This document shows positions 19,699-31,421 of a stretch of 64,000 bases of DNA, piece after piece. Each line of letters begins with the position of its first letter. Position 1 is the stretch's first letter. Both the position numbers and the translations under genes were made by a program. This DNA comes from Pseudoduganella dura (GTDB lineage: Bacteria > Pseudomonadota > Gammaproteobacteria > Burkholderiales > Burkholderiaceae_D), in NCBI RefSeq assembly GCF_009727155.1, contig NZ_WNWM01000002.1, positions 3,472,001 to 3,536,000 of the forward strand, in the 5' to 3' direction. The notes below the pieces were generated by a model. That model was not told where the DNA came from. It worked only from the letters and a program-made list of their open reading frames with translations, and made no database searches.

Positions 19699-20610
19699 AT
19701 GGCATCGATCCGGCTGCTCGTCTTCACCGTCTTTTTCATGGCCCTGGCATTGCCGGGAACGCCGCATGCGCAGGCGCTGTCCGGCACGCTGGCCAAGGTC
19801 GGACGCGACGGCTACATCACGCTGGGCGTGCGCGAAGGCTCGGTACCGTTCTCGTACCTGGACGACAACGGGCGCTTCATCGGCTATTCGGTCGACCTGT
19901 GCATGAAGATCGTCGACGAGGTGCGCAAGCGCCTGAACCGGCAGGTGGAGGTCAGGATGACCCCCGTCTCCGCCAGCAACCGCATTCCGCTGATGGCGAA
20001 CGGTACCATCGACCTCGAATGCGGCTCCACCACCAACAATGCGGAGCGGGCGCGCCAGGTGGCATTTTCTCCCACGATCTTCGTGATCGCCAACCGGCTG
20101 CTCACGCGCAAGGCGGCCAATATCCGCACACTGGCCGACATGAAGGGCAAGACGCTGGTCGCCACCGCCGGCACCACCACGCTCAAGCAGATGACGGCGC
20201 TGAACCGCGAACGCAATCTGGGCATGCGGATCGTGATCGGCAAGGACCACCCCGAGTCGTTCCTGATGCTGGAAACGAACCGGGCGAACGCCGCTGCCAA
20301 CGACGACATCCTGCTGGCGGCCCAGGTGGCGGGCTCGAAGCAGCCGGCCGATTATGCGATCGGCGCCGAAGCCCTGTCGCTGGAGCCGTACGGCATCATG
20401 CTGCGCCGCGGCGACGCGCCGTTCAAGGCGGCGGTGGATGCGGCCATCCGCGCCGCGTTTGCATCGCCCGATTTCCCTCGGCTGTACGCGAAGTGGTTCA
20501 CCAGCCCGATCCCGCCCAAGGGCATCAACCTGAACGTGCCGATGTCGCCGCAACTGAAGAAGGTGGTGGCCAGTCCCACCGATTCGCCCGATCCCGCCGC
20601 CTATCGCTGA
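19699..20610 (+). CDS. gltI: Glutamate/aspartate ABC transporter, periplasmic binding protein
   Basis: A 303-residue extracytoplasmic solute-binding protein of family 3, with a signal peptide ending HAQA. The ligand-site segments SVPFSY, ASNRIPLMANGTIDLECGSTTNN and the tail NPIPPKGINLN closely follow E. coli GltI. It would deliver L-glutamate and L-aspartate to the two permeases encoded next. A GGAGGAAA ribosome site precedes the ATG. Confidence 0.92.
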   Translation: MASIRLLVFTVFFMALALPGTPHAQALSGTLAKVGRDGYITLGVREGSVPFSYLDDNGRFIGYSVDLCMKIVDEVRKRLNRQVEVRMTPVSASNRIPLMANGTIDLECGSTTNNAERARQVAFSPTIFVIANRLLTRKAANIRTLADMKGKTLVATAGTTTLKQMTALNRERNLGMRIVIGKDHPESFLMLETNRANAAANDDILLAAQVAGSKQPADYAIGAEALSLEPYGIMLRRGDAPFKAAVDAAIRAAFASPDFPRLYAKWFTSPIPPKGINLNVPMSPQLKKVVASPTDSPDPAAYR

Positions 20611-20643
20611 CTCGCCGGTTTCGCCGATTCGCCGGAGGCCGCG

Positions 20644-21384
20644 ATGGACTACCACTGGAACTGGGCCGTGTTCGGCGAGCAGTCGCCGGATGGCGTGAAC
20701 ACGTATTGGCAAATGCTGGTGTCCGGCCTCGGCTGGACGTTGGCCGCGGCATTGGCCGGCTGGCTGATGGCGCTGGTGCTGGGCGCCCTGGCCGGCGTGG
20801 CGCGCACGCTGCCGCAGCGGCCGTTGCGCATGGCCGCCGGCGCCTACGTGGAACTGTTCCGCAACGTGCCGCTGCTGGTGCAGATGTTTTTATGGTTCTT
20901 CGTCGTGCCCGAGCTGCTGCCGCGCGCGGCGGGCGACTGGCTCAAGGCCTTGCCGCAGGCGCCGTTCGTCACCGCCGTGGTCTGCCTCGGCTTTTTCACG
21001 TCCGCCCGCGTGGCGGTGCAGGTCGCCGCCGGCATCGAAGCGCTGGCGGGCGGGCAGCTGCAGGCCGCGCTGGCGCTGGGCCTCGACCGGCCGCAGGCCT
21101 ACCGGCACGTGCTGCTGCCGCTGGCGCTGCGCATCGTGCTGCCGCCGCTGACGAGCGAATTCCTGAACATCATCAAGAACAGCTCGGTGGCACTGACGAT
21201 CGGGCTGATGGAGCTCACCGCCAGCGCCCGCGCGATCCAGGAGTTTTCGTTCCAGGTGTTCGAGGCCTATACCGCCGCCACCATGCTGTACGTGCTGGTC
21301 AATCTCGCCGTCACCGCCGGCATGCAGGCCGTCGAACGCAGGCTGGCGTTGCCGGGTACGCTGGGCACGCCGGGAGCGCGCTGA
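20644..21384 (+). CDS. gltJ: Glutamate/aspartate ABC transporter, permease 1
   Basis: A 246-residue membrane permease of the His/Glu/Gln/Arg/opine family, with about five helices. The EAA-type coupling loop is visible as AALALGLDRPQAYRHVLLPLA (about residues 140-160). The C-terminal segment IIKNSSVALTIGLMELTA is typical of GltJ. The stop overlaps the start of the next permease (TGATG), so the two are translated together and probably form a heterodimer. Confidence 0.9.
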   Translation: MDYHWNWAVFGEQSPDGVNTYWQMLVSGLGWTLAAALAGWLMALVLGALAGVARTLPQRPLRMAAGAYVELFRNVPLLVQMFLWFFVVPELLPRAAGDWLKALPQAPFVTAVVCLGFFTSARVAVQVAAGIEALAGGQLQAALALGLDRPQAYRHVLLPLALRIVLPPLTSEFLNIIKNSSVALTIGLMELTASARAIQEFSFQVFEAYTAATMLYVLVNLAVTAGMQAVERRLALPGTLGTPGAR

Positions 21385-22067
21385 TGGACTTCGACTTCGA
21401 CGTGATCGCCCGCTCGTGGCGCACCGTGCTGCTGACCGGCATGGCGTTCACCTTGCAGCTGACGGTGCTGGCGATGGCGGGCGGGGTGGTGCTGGGCACG
21501 CTGCTGGCGCTGGCCCGGCTGTCCGGCTGGCGGCCGCTGGCATTGCTGGCCGCCGCCTACGTCAACCTGGTCCGCGCGGTGCCGCTGGTGCTGGTGATCT
21601 TCTGGTTTTATTTCCTGGTGCCGTACCTGGCCGCGTGGGCGATCGGTGCCGAGGAGCCGGTGCGCGTGGGGGCCTTCTGGTCGGCCCTCATCACCTTCAC
21701 GCTGTTCCAGGCGGCGTACTACTGCGAGATCATGCGCGGCGGCATACAGTCGATCCCGCGCGGGCAGCTGCATGCGGCGCAGGCGCTGGGGTTGCGGTAC
21801 TGGCAATGCATGGGCCACGTGGTGCTGCCGCAGGCATTGCGCAACATGCTGCCCGTGCTGCTGACGCAGACGATCGTGCTGTTCCAGGATGTCTCGCTGG
21901 TGTACGTGCTGTCGGTACCCGATTTCGTCGGCGCCGCGGCCCGCGTCGCCCAGCGCGACGGGCGCCTGGTGGAAATGTACAGCTTCGTGGCCGTGGTCTA
22001 CTTCGCGATGTGCTGCGCACTCTCGATGCTGGTGCGGCGCCTGCGGCGTGCCCGGGGCCAGGGGTGA
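21384..22067 (+). CDS. gltK: Glutamate/aspartate ABC transporter, permease 2
   Basis: A 227-residue partner permease of the same family. The coupling loop AAQALGLRYWQCMGHVVLPQA and the FQDVSLVYVLSVPDFVGAA segment match GltK. The ATG overlaps the preceding stop. The next gene, pyrC, begins about 50 nt on and is functionally unrelated. Confidence 0.9.
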   Translation: MDFDFDVIARSWRTVLLTGMAFTLQLTVLAMAGGVVLGTLLALARLSGWRPLALLAAAYVNLVRAVPLVLVIFWFYFLVPYLAAWAIGAEEPVRVGAFWSALITFTLFQAAYYCEIMRGGIQSIPRGQLHAAQALGLRYWQCMGHVVLPQALRNMLPVLLTQTIVLFQDVSLVYVLSVPDFVGAAARVAQRDGRLVEMYSFVAVVYFAMCCALSMLVRRLRRARGQG

Positions 22068-22117
22068 AAGAGTAAAATGGCGCATCCGTTTTCCGAGAGC
22101 GCTTCCGAGACTTGCCA

Positions 22118-23170
22118 ATGTCCACCACCTTCGACACCCCATCTTCGCTGACCATCATCCGCCCGGACGACTGGCACCTGCACCTGCGCGACGGCGCCAC
22201 CATGGCCAGCGTGCTGCCGCACAGCGCGCGCCAGTTCGGCCGCGCCATCGTGATGCCGAACCTGAAACCGCCCGTGACCACGGTCGCGCAGGCGGCCGCC
22301 TACCGCGACCGCATCCTGGCCGCGCTGCCGGCCGGCCTGGCGTTCGAGCCGCTGATGACGCTGTACCTGACCAACAACACGTCGCCGGACGAGATCCGCC
22401 GCGCGGCCGAGTCGGACTTCGTGCACGCCGTCAAGCTGTACCCGGCCGGCGCCACCACCAATTCCGATGCGGGCGTGACCGACCTGGTCAACTGCTTCCC
22501 CGTACTGGAAGTGATGCAGGAAACCGGGCTGCCGTTCCTCGTGCACGGCGAAGTGACCGATCCGGATGTGGACCTGTTCGACCGCGAAGCCGTGTTCATC
22601 GAACGCGTGATGCGCCCGCTGCGCAAGAATTTCCCGGCCCTGAACGTGGTGTTCGAGCACATCACCACCAAGGATGCGGCGCAGTACGTGGCCGAGGCCG
22701 AAGGCCCGATCGCCGCCACCATCACCGCGCACCACCTGCTGTACAACCGCAACGAGATCTTCAAGGGCGGCATCCGCCCCCATTACTACTGCCTGCCGGT
22801 GCTCAAGCGCGAGGAACACCGCCTGGCGCTGGTCACGGCGGCCACCAGCGGCGACGAGCGCTTCTTCCTCGGCACCGACTCGGCGCCGCACGCGCAGGGC
22901 GCGAAGGAAGCGGCCTGCGGCTGCGCCGGCTGCTATACCGCGCTGCACGCGATGGAACTGTATGCCGAGGCGTTCGAGCGCGCCGGCGCACTCGACAAGC
23001 TGGAAGCCTTCGCCAGCCTGAACGGCCCGGCGTTCTATGGCCTGCCGCCCAACGAAGGCACGATCACGCTGAACCGCCGGCAGTGGACGCTGCCGGAAAC
23101 GCTGCCATTGGGCGAGCAGCAGGTCGTGCCGCTGAACGCCGGCGAAACCATCAACTGGCAGATGGCGTAA
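22118..23170 (+). CDS. pyrC: Dihydroorotase
   Basis: Catalyses the reversible cyclisation of N-carbamoyl-aspartate to dihydroorotate in pyrimidine synthesis. The 350-residue class II enzyme has the metal motif HLHLRD (about residues 20-25), the Lys to be carbamylated in [14 protein letters not shown], His ligands in LPFLVHGEV and FEHITTK, and the catalytic Asp in LGTDSAPH. The ATG at 22118 was preferred over a TTG two codons upstream. Confidence 0.96.
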   Translation: MSTTFDTPSSLTIIRPDDWHLHLRDGATMASVLPHSARQFGRAIVMPNLKPPVTTVAQAAAYRDRILAALPAGLAFEPLMTLYLTNNTSPDEIRRAAESDFVHAVKLYPAGATTNSDAGVTDLVNCFPVLEVMQETGLPFLVHGEVTDPDVDLFDREAVFIERVMRPLRKNFPALNVVFEHITTKDAAQYVAEAEGPIAATITAHHLLYNRNEIFKGGIRPHYYCLPVLKREEHRLALVTAATSGDERFFLGTDSAPHAQGAKEAACGCAGCYTALHAMELYAEAFERAGALDKLEAFASLNGPAFYGLPPNEGTITLNRRQWTLPETLPLGEQQVVPLNAGETINWQMA

Positions 23171-23174
23171 GCCG

Positions 23175-23993
23175 ATGCTGCCCGCGGTGGACTGGGCCCG
23201 GCCCTGGTATGACGCCGTGCGCCCGGCGGCCGATGCCGCGCATGTGAGCGCCGATGCCGCGGCCGACGTCATCGCCAGGTTCAGCGCCCATGCCGCGGCG
23301 CTGAACCTGGTCAACCACGCGGGCCTGCCCATCCGCTTCGTGCCGCAGGCCGCGCTGCCCGACGGCACGGCCTACGAGGAGCATATCGGCGCGACCGGCT
23401 GCGTGCCCACGCGCGACAACCTGCACGATTTCTTCAACGGCCTCGTGTGGCTCAGTTTTCCCCTGGTCAAACGGGAACTGAACGCGTTGCAGGCGGCCCA
23501 GATCGCGCGCGACGGCATCCGCCCCGAGCGCGGCCCGGCCCGCGATGCCGCCACGCTGTTCGACGAGAACGCCGCACTGCTCGTCGTCACCGATGATGCG
23601 CAGGGCGGCGCATTGGCCGACGCGCTGCGCCAGCACCGCTGGCGTGAGGCGTTCGTCGATCGGGCCGATGCGTTCGGCAGGGTGGCCCAGGTCTGGCTGT
23701 TCGGCCACGCGCTGATGGAAAAACTGATGGCGCCGTACAAGGCCATCACCGCGCACACGCTGGTCGTGGCCGCGCCGGCCGGGTATTTCGCCTTGCCGCG
23801 TGCGGGGCAGGGCACGTGGCTCGACGCGCATGTGGCGGAAAGGTTGCGCGCCACGGGCTTGAGCAAGGCCGATTTCACCCCGCTGCCCGTGCTGGGCATT
23901 CCCGGCTGGTGCGAGCAGCAGGATGACGCTTTTTATGACGACACCACCGTGTTCCGCCCGCGGCGGAACGCACCCATCAAGGAGAACGCATGA
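23175..23993 (+). CDS. DUF3025 domain protein
   Basis: A 272-residue conserved protein of unknown role, common in betaproteobacteria. The family core is recognisable in YEEHIGATGCVPTRDNLHDFFNGL (near residue 75) and in the VLGIPGW tail. No signal peptide or membrane helix is evident. It begins 4 bp after pyrC and overlaps the next gene by 4 bp (ATGA), so the three probably share a transcript. Confidence 0.8.
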   Translation: MLPAVDWARPWYDAVRPAADAAHVSADAAADVIARFSAHAAALNLVNHAGLPIRFVPQAALPDGTAYEEHIGATGCVPTRDNLHDFFNGLVWLSFPLVKRELNALQAAQIARDGIRPERGPARDAATLFDENAALLVVTDDAQGGALADALRQHRWREAFVDRADAFGRVAQVWLFGHALMEKLMAPYKAITAHTLVVAAPAGYFALPRAGQGTWLDAHVAERLRATGLSKADFTPLPVLGIPGWCEQQDDAFYDDTTVFRPRRNAPIKENA

Positions 23994-24994
23994 ACCAGCC
24001 AGTAAAAACGATTCGTTGGGGCATCCTCGGTACCGGCAAGATCGCCAAGGCCTTTGCCACCGCGCTGAAGGAGACCCCCGATGCCGTGCTCGCGGCCGTC
24101 GCGTCGAGGGGTGTTGATAGCGCTACCGCCTTCGCGTCCGAATATGGCGCGCATGAATTGACCAAGAGCCATGGCAGCTACCAGGCGTTGGCGGACGACC
24201 CGGATGTCGACGCGATTTACATCGCCACCCCGCATCCGATGCATCGCGAGAATGCGCTGATGTGCCTGAACGGGGGCAAGCATGTGCTGGTCGAGAAGGC
24301 ATTCGCCGTCAACCGGCGCGAGGCGGAAGACATCGTGGCGCTGGCGCGCGCGAAAAAGCTGTTCGTGATGGAGGCGATGTGGACGCGTTTTCATCCGTCC
24401 GTGCTGGAAGCGAAGCGCATCGTGGCGAGCGGCGAAATAGGGCAGGTAGCGACAGTCCAGGGCGACCTGGGCTTTTATTCGGACGCCGGCCCGGAACATC
24501 GGCTGTTCAATCCGGCACTGGGCGGCGGCGCGCTGCTGGACCTGGGCATCTACCCGCTGTCGATCGCGGCCTATTTTCTTGGCCCGGTGGCATCGGTCAA
24601 GGCCGTCGGCCAACTGGGGCCGACAGGTGTGGACTTGCAGTGCACTTTCGTGCTGCAGCATGAGAACGGCGGCCTGGCTGCCTGCACGGCCAGCCTGGCC
24701 GCGCGCACGCCGGTCGAATTCACGGTCTGCGGCAGCAAGGGTTTTGTGCGCCTGCACAACCGTTTCCACAATACCGAAGAATTGACGGTGGAACTGAACG
24801 ACGGCAGCCGCCGCACCCAGCGCGTGCCGCGCATCGGCAACGGCTATGCGCACGAGATCATCGAAGTGAATCGCTGCCTGCGCGAGGGATTGCTGGAAAG
24901 CCCGGTGATGCCGGCCGACGAAACGCTGGCGCTGATGGGCGTGCTGGACGAGATGCGACGGCAGATCGGCGTCGTCTACGACGCCGACCGCTGA
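23990..24994 (+). CDS. Gfo/Idh/MocA family NAD(P)-dependent oxidoreductase
   Basis: A 334-residue cytoplasmic oxidoreductase acting on a sugar or sugar-like alcohol. The Rossmann motif GILGTGKIAKAFA is at residues 11-23. The conserved EK pair is in HVLVEKAFAVN (about residue 98), with the DLGIYP motif near 183. It resembles trans-1,2-dihydrobenzene-1,2-diol dehydrogenase-type members, but substrate is not predictable. Its stop (TGA) directly abuts the stop of the opposing gene (TGATCA, no gap). Confidence 0.85.
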   Translation: MNQPVKTIRWGILGTGKIAKAFATALKETPDAVLAAVASRGVDSATAFASEYGAHELTKSHGSYQALADDPDVDAIYIATPHPMHRENALMCLNGGKHVLVEKAFAVNRREAEDIVALARAKKLFVMEAMWTRFHPSVLEAKRIVASGEIGQVATVQGDLGFYSDAGPEHRLFNPALGGGALLDLGIYPLSIAAYFLGPVASVKAVGQLGPTGVDLQCTFVLQHENGGLAACTASLAARTPVEFTVCGSKGFVRLHNRFHNTEELTVELNDGSRRTQRVPRIGNGYAHEIIEVNRCLREGLLESPVMPADETLALMGVLDEMRRQIGVVYDADR

Positions 24995-25360
24995 TCAGCG
25001 TACGACGTTATCGACGCGGCGCTTGCGGGGCAGCAACAGCACGCCGGCGCCGAACAGCAGCATCGACCAGTCCGACGCGCCGGATGCCGGCTCGGCCGGT
25101 GCGGCAGCCGGCCGCGGAGCGGGATGGGAACCGCTAGCAGAATCGGCAACAGCGGCTGGCGCCAGCGCATGCCGGTCGGCAGCCGGCGCCTGTTCGAGGA
25201 ACGGCCGGGTCAGGGCGGCGCTGGAAGTGGCCACCAGCGTTGGTTGCGACAGGGCGGCGCTGGCGATCTCGATCACCTGGGTCGCCGCGGCGTTGGCAAA
25301 AGGCGTGGCCAACAAAATTGCTGTTGTAGCAAAGAGGGAATATTTTTTGATTTTATGCAT
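24995..25360 (-). CDS. Small secreted protein with an EP...W membrane-anchor tail
   Basis: A 121-residue precursor with a signal peptide (residues 1-25, ending FANA). A Pro/Ala-rich low-complexity middle is followed by EPASGASDW, a hydrophobic helix (SMLLFGAGVLLL) and the basic PRKRR. This is the order of a PEP-CTERM tail (EP, W, helix, Arg cluster), but the VPEP core is missing and six extra residues follow the Arg cluster. It may be an atypical exosortase substrate or just a C-terminally anchored protein. No known domain. Confidence 0.6.
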   Translation of the reverse strand: MHKIKKYSLFATTAILLATPFANAAATQVIEIASAALSQPTLVATSSAALTRPFLEQAPAADRHALAPAAVADSASGSHPAPRPAAAPAEPASGASDWSMLLFGAGVLLLPRKRRVDNVVR

Positions 25361-25447
25361 CTAATTAAATTAAAGTCAATGAGCTGGACGCAATTCTAAT
25401 GTTGCACTGCAGTGAAGACAACGATTTTATGCGGTAAAGCTTATGCG

Positions 25448-25475
25448 TTGGCTGCACTACACCATTTGTTACACT
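25448..25475 (+). promoter_or_regulatory. Candidate sigma70 promoter of the MFS gene
   Basis: TTGGCT, a 16-nt spacer, then TACACT. The transcript would start about 17 nt before the ATG, giving a very short leader. Assigned by eye only. Confidence 0.4.
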
Positions 25476-25498
25476 AGCGGTTTTGCCCGGGGTACCCC

Positions 25499-26716
25499 AT
25501 GTCCGACGGCCAGCGCCTCCTCGACCTGAAAACGATCCTGCTCGCCACCGGCGTCGTGCTGACGCTGGCGATGGGCGTGCGCCATGGTTTCGGCTTCTGG
25601 ATGCAGCCGATTTCGCAGGCCAACGGCTGGAGCCGCGAGACCTATTCGCTGGCGATGGCGATGCAGAACCTGCTGTGGGGCGCCTTCGGGCCGTTCGCCG
25701 GCATGGTGGCGGACCGCTGGGGCACGATGCGCGTGGTGCTGGCCGGCGCCTTCGCCTACATGGCGGGCCTGGTCTGGATGGCCACCGTCACCGAACCCAC
25801 GCTGTTCATCGTCGGCTCCGGCGTGCTGATCGGCCTGGGCCTGGCCTGCACGGCGTTCGGCGCCGTCAGCGGCATCATCGGCCGCGCCGCGCCGCCGGAA
25901 AAGCGCTCGTGGGCGTTCGGCATCTCGGGCGCGGCCAGCTCGTTCGGCCAGTTCCTGCTGATGCCGGTCGAGCAGACGCTGATCTCCGGCGTGGGCTGGC
26001 AGAATGCGCTGTACCTGCTGGCCGCCATCGTCGTGTTCCTGATGGTGCCGATGGCGTTCCGGCTGCGCGAACCGGCGGCGCAGCAAGCTGCCGGCCACAG
26101 GCAGGGCATCGGCGAGGCGTTCAGGGAAGCGGCGGGCAACCGTTCGTTCCTGCTGCTGGTGGCGGGCTACTTCGTGTGCGGCTTCCAGCTGGTGTTCATC
26201 GGCGTGCACATGCCGTCCTACCTGAAGGACAAGGGCATCGCCGATCCGAAGGTGGCCGTCACGGCGCTGGCGCTGATCGGCCTGTTCAATATCTTCGGCT
26301 CGTACTGGGCAGGCAAGCTGGGCGGCCGGATGCCGAAGCGCTACCTGCTGTCGCTCATCTATTTCTCCCGCGCGGCCGTGATCGCGGTGTTCCTCGTGCT
26401 GCCGCTGTCGCCGCTGTCGGTGTACCTGTTCGCCGCCGCGATGGGCGTGCTGTGGCTGTCCACGGTGCCGCTGACGAACGGCATCATCGCCGGCGTGTTC
26501 GGGCTGTCGCACATGTCGATGCTCGCCGGCATGGTGTTCTTCTCGCACCAGATCGGCAGCTTCCTCGGCGTGTGGCTGGGCGGCTACCTGTTCGACCTGC
26601 GCGGCAGCTACGATCTCGTGTGGGGCATCTCGATCGGCCTCGGCGTGCTGGCCGGCCTGGCCAACCTGCCGATCGACGAGCGGGCGCTGGCGCGGCCGGC
26701 GCTGAAGGTGGCGTGA
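25499..26716 (+). CDS. MFS transporter (monocarboxylate/oxalate-formate antiporter-like)
   Basis: A 405-residue twelve-helix major facilitator. The N-terminal HGFGFWMQPISQANGWSRETYSLAMAMQNL segment and the FGPFAGMVADRWG loop resemble the OFA/MCT group that moves small organic anions. The A-motif-like loop is conserved. No metabolic partner is adjacent, so the substrate is unknown. A 42-residue membrane peptide follows almost immediately. Confidence 0.85.
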   Translation: MSDGQRLLDLKTILLATGVVLTLAMGVRHGFGFWMQPISQANGWSRETYSLAMAMQNLLWGAFGPFAGMVADRWGTMRVVLAGAFAYMAGLVWMATVTEPTLFIVGSGVLIGLGLACTAFGAVSGIIGRAAPPEKRSWAFGISGAASSFGQFLLMPVEQTLISGVGWQNALYLLAAIVVFLMVPMAFRLREPAAQQAAGHRQGIGEAFREAAGNRSFLLLVAGYFVCGFQLVFIGVHMPSYLKDKGIADPKVAVTALALIGLFNIFGSYWAGKLGGRMPKRYLLSLIYFSRAAVIAVFLVLPLSPLSVYLFAAAMGVLWLSTVPLTNGIIAGVFGLSHMSMLAGMVFFSHQIGSFLGVWLGGYLFDLRGSYDLVWGISIGLGVLAGLANLPIDERALARPALKVA

Positions 26717-26717
26717 G

Positions 26718-26846
26718 ATGAATGCCCGCTGGCGCCGGCTGCTCGGATGGTGCCTGGTCGCCATCGTGCTGGCGCTGTGCTTCGCTGCCTATTTCCGGCC
26801 CGGCTTCATGTTCGACATGGCGACGCGAGTTGCCATGTGCTTCTGA
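26718..26846 (+). CDS. Small membrane protein, 42 residues
   Basis: A short gene starting 1 nt after the MFS stop (TGAGATG), with AAGGTGG as a likely ribosome site inside the MFS end. The predicted protein begins MNARWRRLLGW, has one hydrophobic helix (CLVAIVLALCFAAYF) and ends FDMATRVAMCF. The basic N-terminus and single helix suggest an inner-membrane peptide with N-in topology. Its tight coupling suggests either an accessory of the carrier or an independent small protein. It ends 13 bp before the convergent recG stop. Confidence 0.55.
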   Translation: MNARWRRLLGWCLVAIVLALCFAAYFRPGFMFDMATRVAMCF

Positions 26847-26859
26847 TTCCGGTTTCCAG

Positions 26860-28941
26860 TTACACCTTCAGGAATTCCTCGCGCCCGCCCAGCCAGCGCT
26901 CCAGGTGTGCCTCCACCACCGGCTCGCTGGCCGGGTCGTGCAGCAGCGCATGGGCCACATCGCGCGCCTGGTCGACCAGCCAGCCGTCCGTTTCCAGGTC
27001 GGCAAAGCGCAGCATCGCCTGGCCGGACTGCCGGGCTCCCAGGAATTCGCCCGGCCCGCGGATTTCCAGGTCGCGCCGGGCGATTTCGAAGCCGTCGGTG
27101 GTTTCGCGCATCGTCGCCAGCCGCTGTTTGGCCACCTGGCCCAGCGGGGCCTGGTACAGCAGCAGGCACACGCTGGCGGCCGAACCCCGGCCCACGCGGC
27201 CGCGCAGCTGGTGCAGCTGCGACAGGCCGAAGCGTTCCGCATGCTCGATCACCATCAGCGACGCATTCGGCACGTCCACGCCCACCTCGATCACGGTGGT
27301 GGCCACCAGCACATGCACCTGGCCGGCGGTGAAGGCATCCATCACTTCCTGCTTTTCGGCCGGTTTCATGCGGCCGTGCACCAGGCCCACCTGCAGGTCG
27401 GGCAGCGCCCCGGCCAGCGTTTCGTAGGTTTCGGTGGCGGTCTGCAGCTGCAGCGCCTCCGATTCTTCAATGAGCGGGCAGACCCAGTAGACCTGGCGGC
27501 CGTCCAGCGCGGCCGCGTGCACGCGCTCGATGACTTCGTCGCGCCGGGCCTGGTCGATCACGCGCGTGACGATCGGCGTGCGGCCGGGCGGCAGCTCGTC
27601 GATCACGGAAACTTCCAGGTCGGCGTAATACGTCATCGCCAGCGTGCGCGGAATCGGCGTGGCCGACATCATCAGCTGGTGCGGCACCAGCCCGTCCGCC
27701 CCCTTGTTGCGCAGGGTGAGGCGCTGGCCTACGCCGAAGCGGTGCTGCTCGTCGACGATCACCAGGCCCAATTTTGCGAACTGCACCGTGTCCTGGATCA
27801 GCGCATGGGTGCCGATCACCAGCTGCGCCTCGCCGGACCCGGCCAGCGCCGAAGCGGTTTCCTTTTCCTTCTTTTTCAGGCTGCCCGTCAGCCACGCCAC
27901 CTTCACGCCCAGCGGTTCCATCCACGCGGCGATCTTGCGGAAGTGCTGCTCGGCCAGGATCTCGGTGGGCGCCATCAGCGCGGCCTGGAAGCCGCTGTCG
28001 ATCGCCTGCGTGGCGGCCAGCGCGGCGACCACGGTCTTGCCGCTGCCCACGTCGCCCTGCAGCAACCGCTGCATCGGGTAAGGCTGGCGCAGGTCGGCGC
28101 GCACTTCTTCCAGCACGCGCGCCTGCGCCTTCGTCAACTGGAACGGCAGGGCGGCCTGGAACGCGGCCGACAGCGTGCCGGTCGCCGCCAGCGGCGCGGC
28201 GCCTTTCTCGCGGCGGGCATTCTGCGCGCGCTTCAGCGACAGCTGCTGGGCCAGCAGCTCGTCGAACTTCATGCGGGTCCAGGCCGGGTGCGAGCGCTCG
28301 GCCAGCGCATGCTCGTCGATTTCATGCGGCGGATTGTGCAGCAGCCTGATCGCCGGCTCGAACGCGTGCAGCTGCATCCGCTGCACCAGTTGCAGCGGCA
28401 GCGTGTCGGTCCAGTCCACGCGCCCCATCGCGTCGGTGATCGCGCGGCGCAGCACGTATTGCGACAGGCCTTCGCCGGACGGATACACCGGTGTGAGCGA
28501 AGTCGGCAGGGGCGCGCCTTCGTTGATCACCTTGTAGGCGGGATGCACCATCTCCGCGCCGAAGAACCCGTGTTTCAGTTCGCCGCGCACCCGTACCCGC
28601 TTGCCTTCGGCGAGCAGCTGGGCCTGGCTGCCATAGAAATTCATGAAGCGCAGCATCAGCTCGCCCGTATCGTCGGCGATGTGGACGATCATCTGCTTGC
28701 GCGGCTTGTACGTGATCTCGTTCTTCGTGACGATGCCCTCGACCTGCGACGTGTGGCCGCCGCGCAGGCAGGCCTCGCGGATATCGATCACCTCGGTTTC
28801 GTCCTCGTAGCGCATCGGCAGGTGCAGCACCAGGTCCATGTCGGTGCGCAGCCCGAGCTTGGCCAGCTTGCTCGCGGCCGCGGCGGCCTTCGACACGGGG
28901 GCTTTCTTGACGGGGGGCTTGCTTTGCTTCGTTTCGGCCAT
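26860..28941 (-). CDS. recG: ATP-dependent DNA helicase RecG
   Basis: Branch-migration helicase that regresses stalled forks and processes Holliday junctions; 693 residues, full length. The N-terminal wedge/OB domain is present (residues about 20-210). The helicase motor shows motif I GDVGSGKT, motif II DEQH, motif III MSATPIPRT, motif V TTVIEVGVDVP and motif VI HQLRGRVGRG. The C-terminal DLEIRGPGEFLG segment is typical of RecG. The N-terminus is extended by a Lys/Ala-rich stretch (MAETKQSKPPVKKAPVSKAA). Divergent from queA. Confidence 0.96.
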   Translation of the reverse strand: MAETKQSKPPVKKAPVSKAAAAASKLAKLGLRTDMDLVLHLPMRYEDETEVIDIREACLRGGHTSQVEGIVTKNEITYKPRKQMIVHIADDTGELMLRFMNFYGSQAQLLAEGKRVRVRGELKHGFFGAEMVHPAYKVINEGAPLPTSLTPVYPSGEGLSQYVLRRAITDAMGRVDWTDTLPLQLVQRMQLHAFEPAIRLLHNPPHEIDEHALAERSHPAWTRMKFDELLAQQLSLKRAQNARREKGAAPLAATGTLSAAFQAALPFQLTKAQARVLEEVRADLRQPYPMQRLLQGDVGSGKTVVAALAATQAIDSGFQAALMAPTEILAEQHFRKIAAWMEPLGVKVAWLTGSLKKKEKETASALAGSGEAQLVIGTHALIQDTVQFAKLGLVIVDEQHRFGVGQRLTLRNKGADGLVPHQLMMSATPIPRTLAMTYYADLEVSVIDELPPGRTPIVTRVIDQARRDEVIERVHAAALDGRQVYWVCPLIEESEALQLQTATETYETLAGALPDLQVGLVHGRMKPAEKQEVMDAFTAGQVHVLVATTVIEVGVDVPNASLMVIEHAERFGLSQLHQLRGRVGRGSAASVCLLLYQAPLGQVAKQRLATMRETTDGFEIARRDLEIRGPGEFLGARQSGQAMLRFADLETDGWLVDQARDVAHALLHDPASEPVVEAHLERWLGGREEFLKV

Positions 28942-29093
28942 GGTTGCGTGATGCTTTACTTGCTTGTTTCTTTACTGGACTGTAAAGCAGTAGCGTACAA
29001 TATAAGGTTGCCCAACGGATTTTCAGCGGAATTGTGCACAGATCGTATGCATGACGTGGATGCATTGCATGTGCGCTACCGCATTTATACACA

Positions 29094-31296
<2,203 letters not shown>

Positions 31297-31421
31297 CGTT
31301 GCTAACGTCGCGGCAGGATACTGAAATTAGTCTTGCAATAATGTAAAAGAGGCCCGATCTAACGGCCTTTGGCCAGTGCTAGAATACAGCGCTGTTTTTT
31401 TCAATCATACTGGAGTCACCC

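Noticed and set aside
19677..22067. A 796-codon plus-strand frame apparently fusing several transport proteins
   Set aside because: Only the last 227 codons (gltK, from 21384) are real; the first part is an out-of-frame reading of gltI and gltJ.
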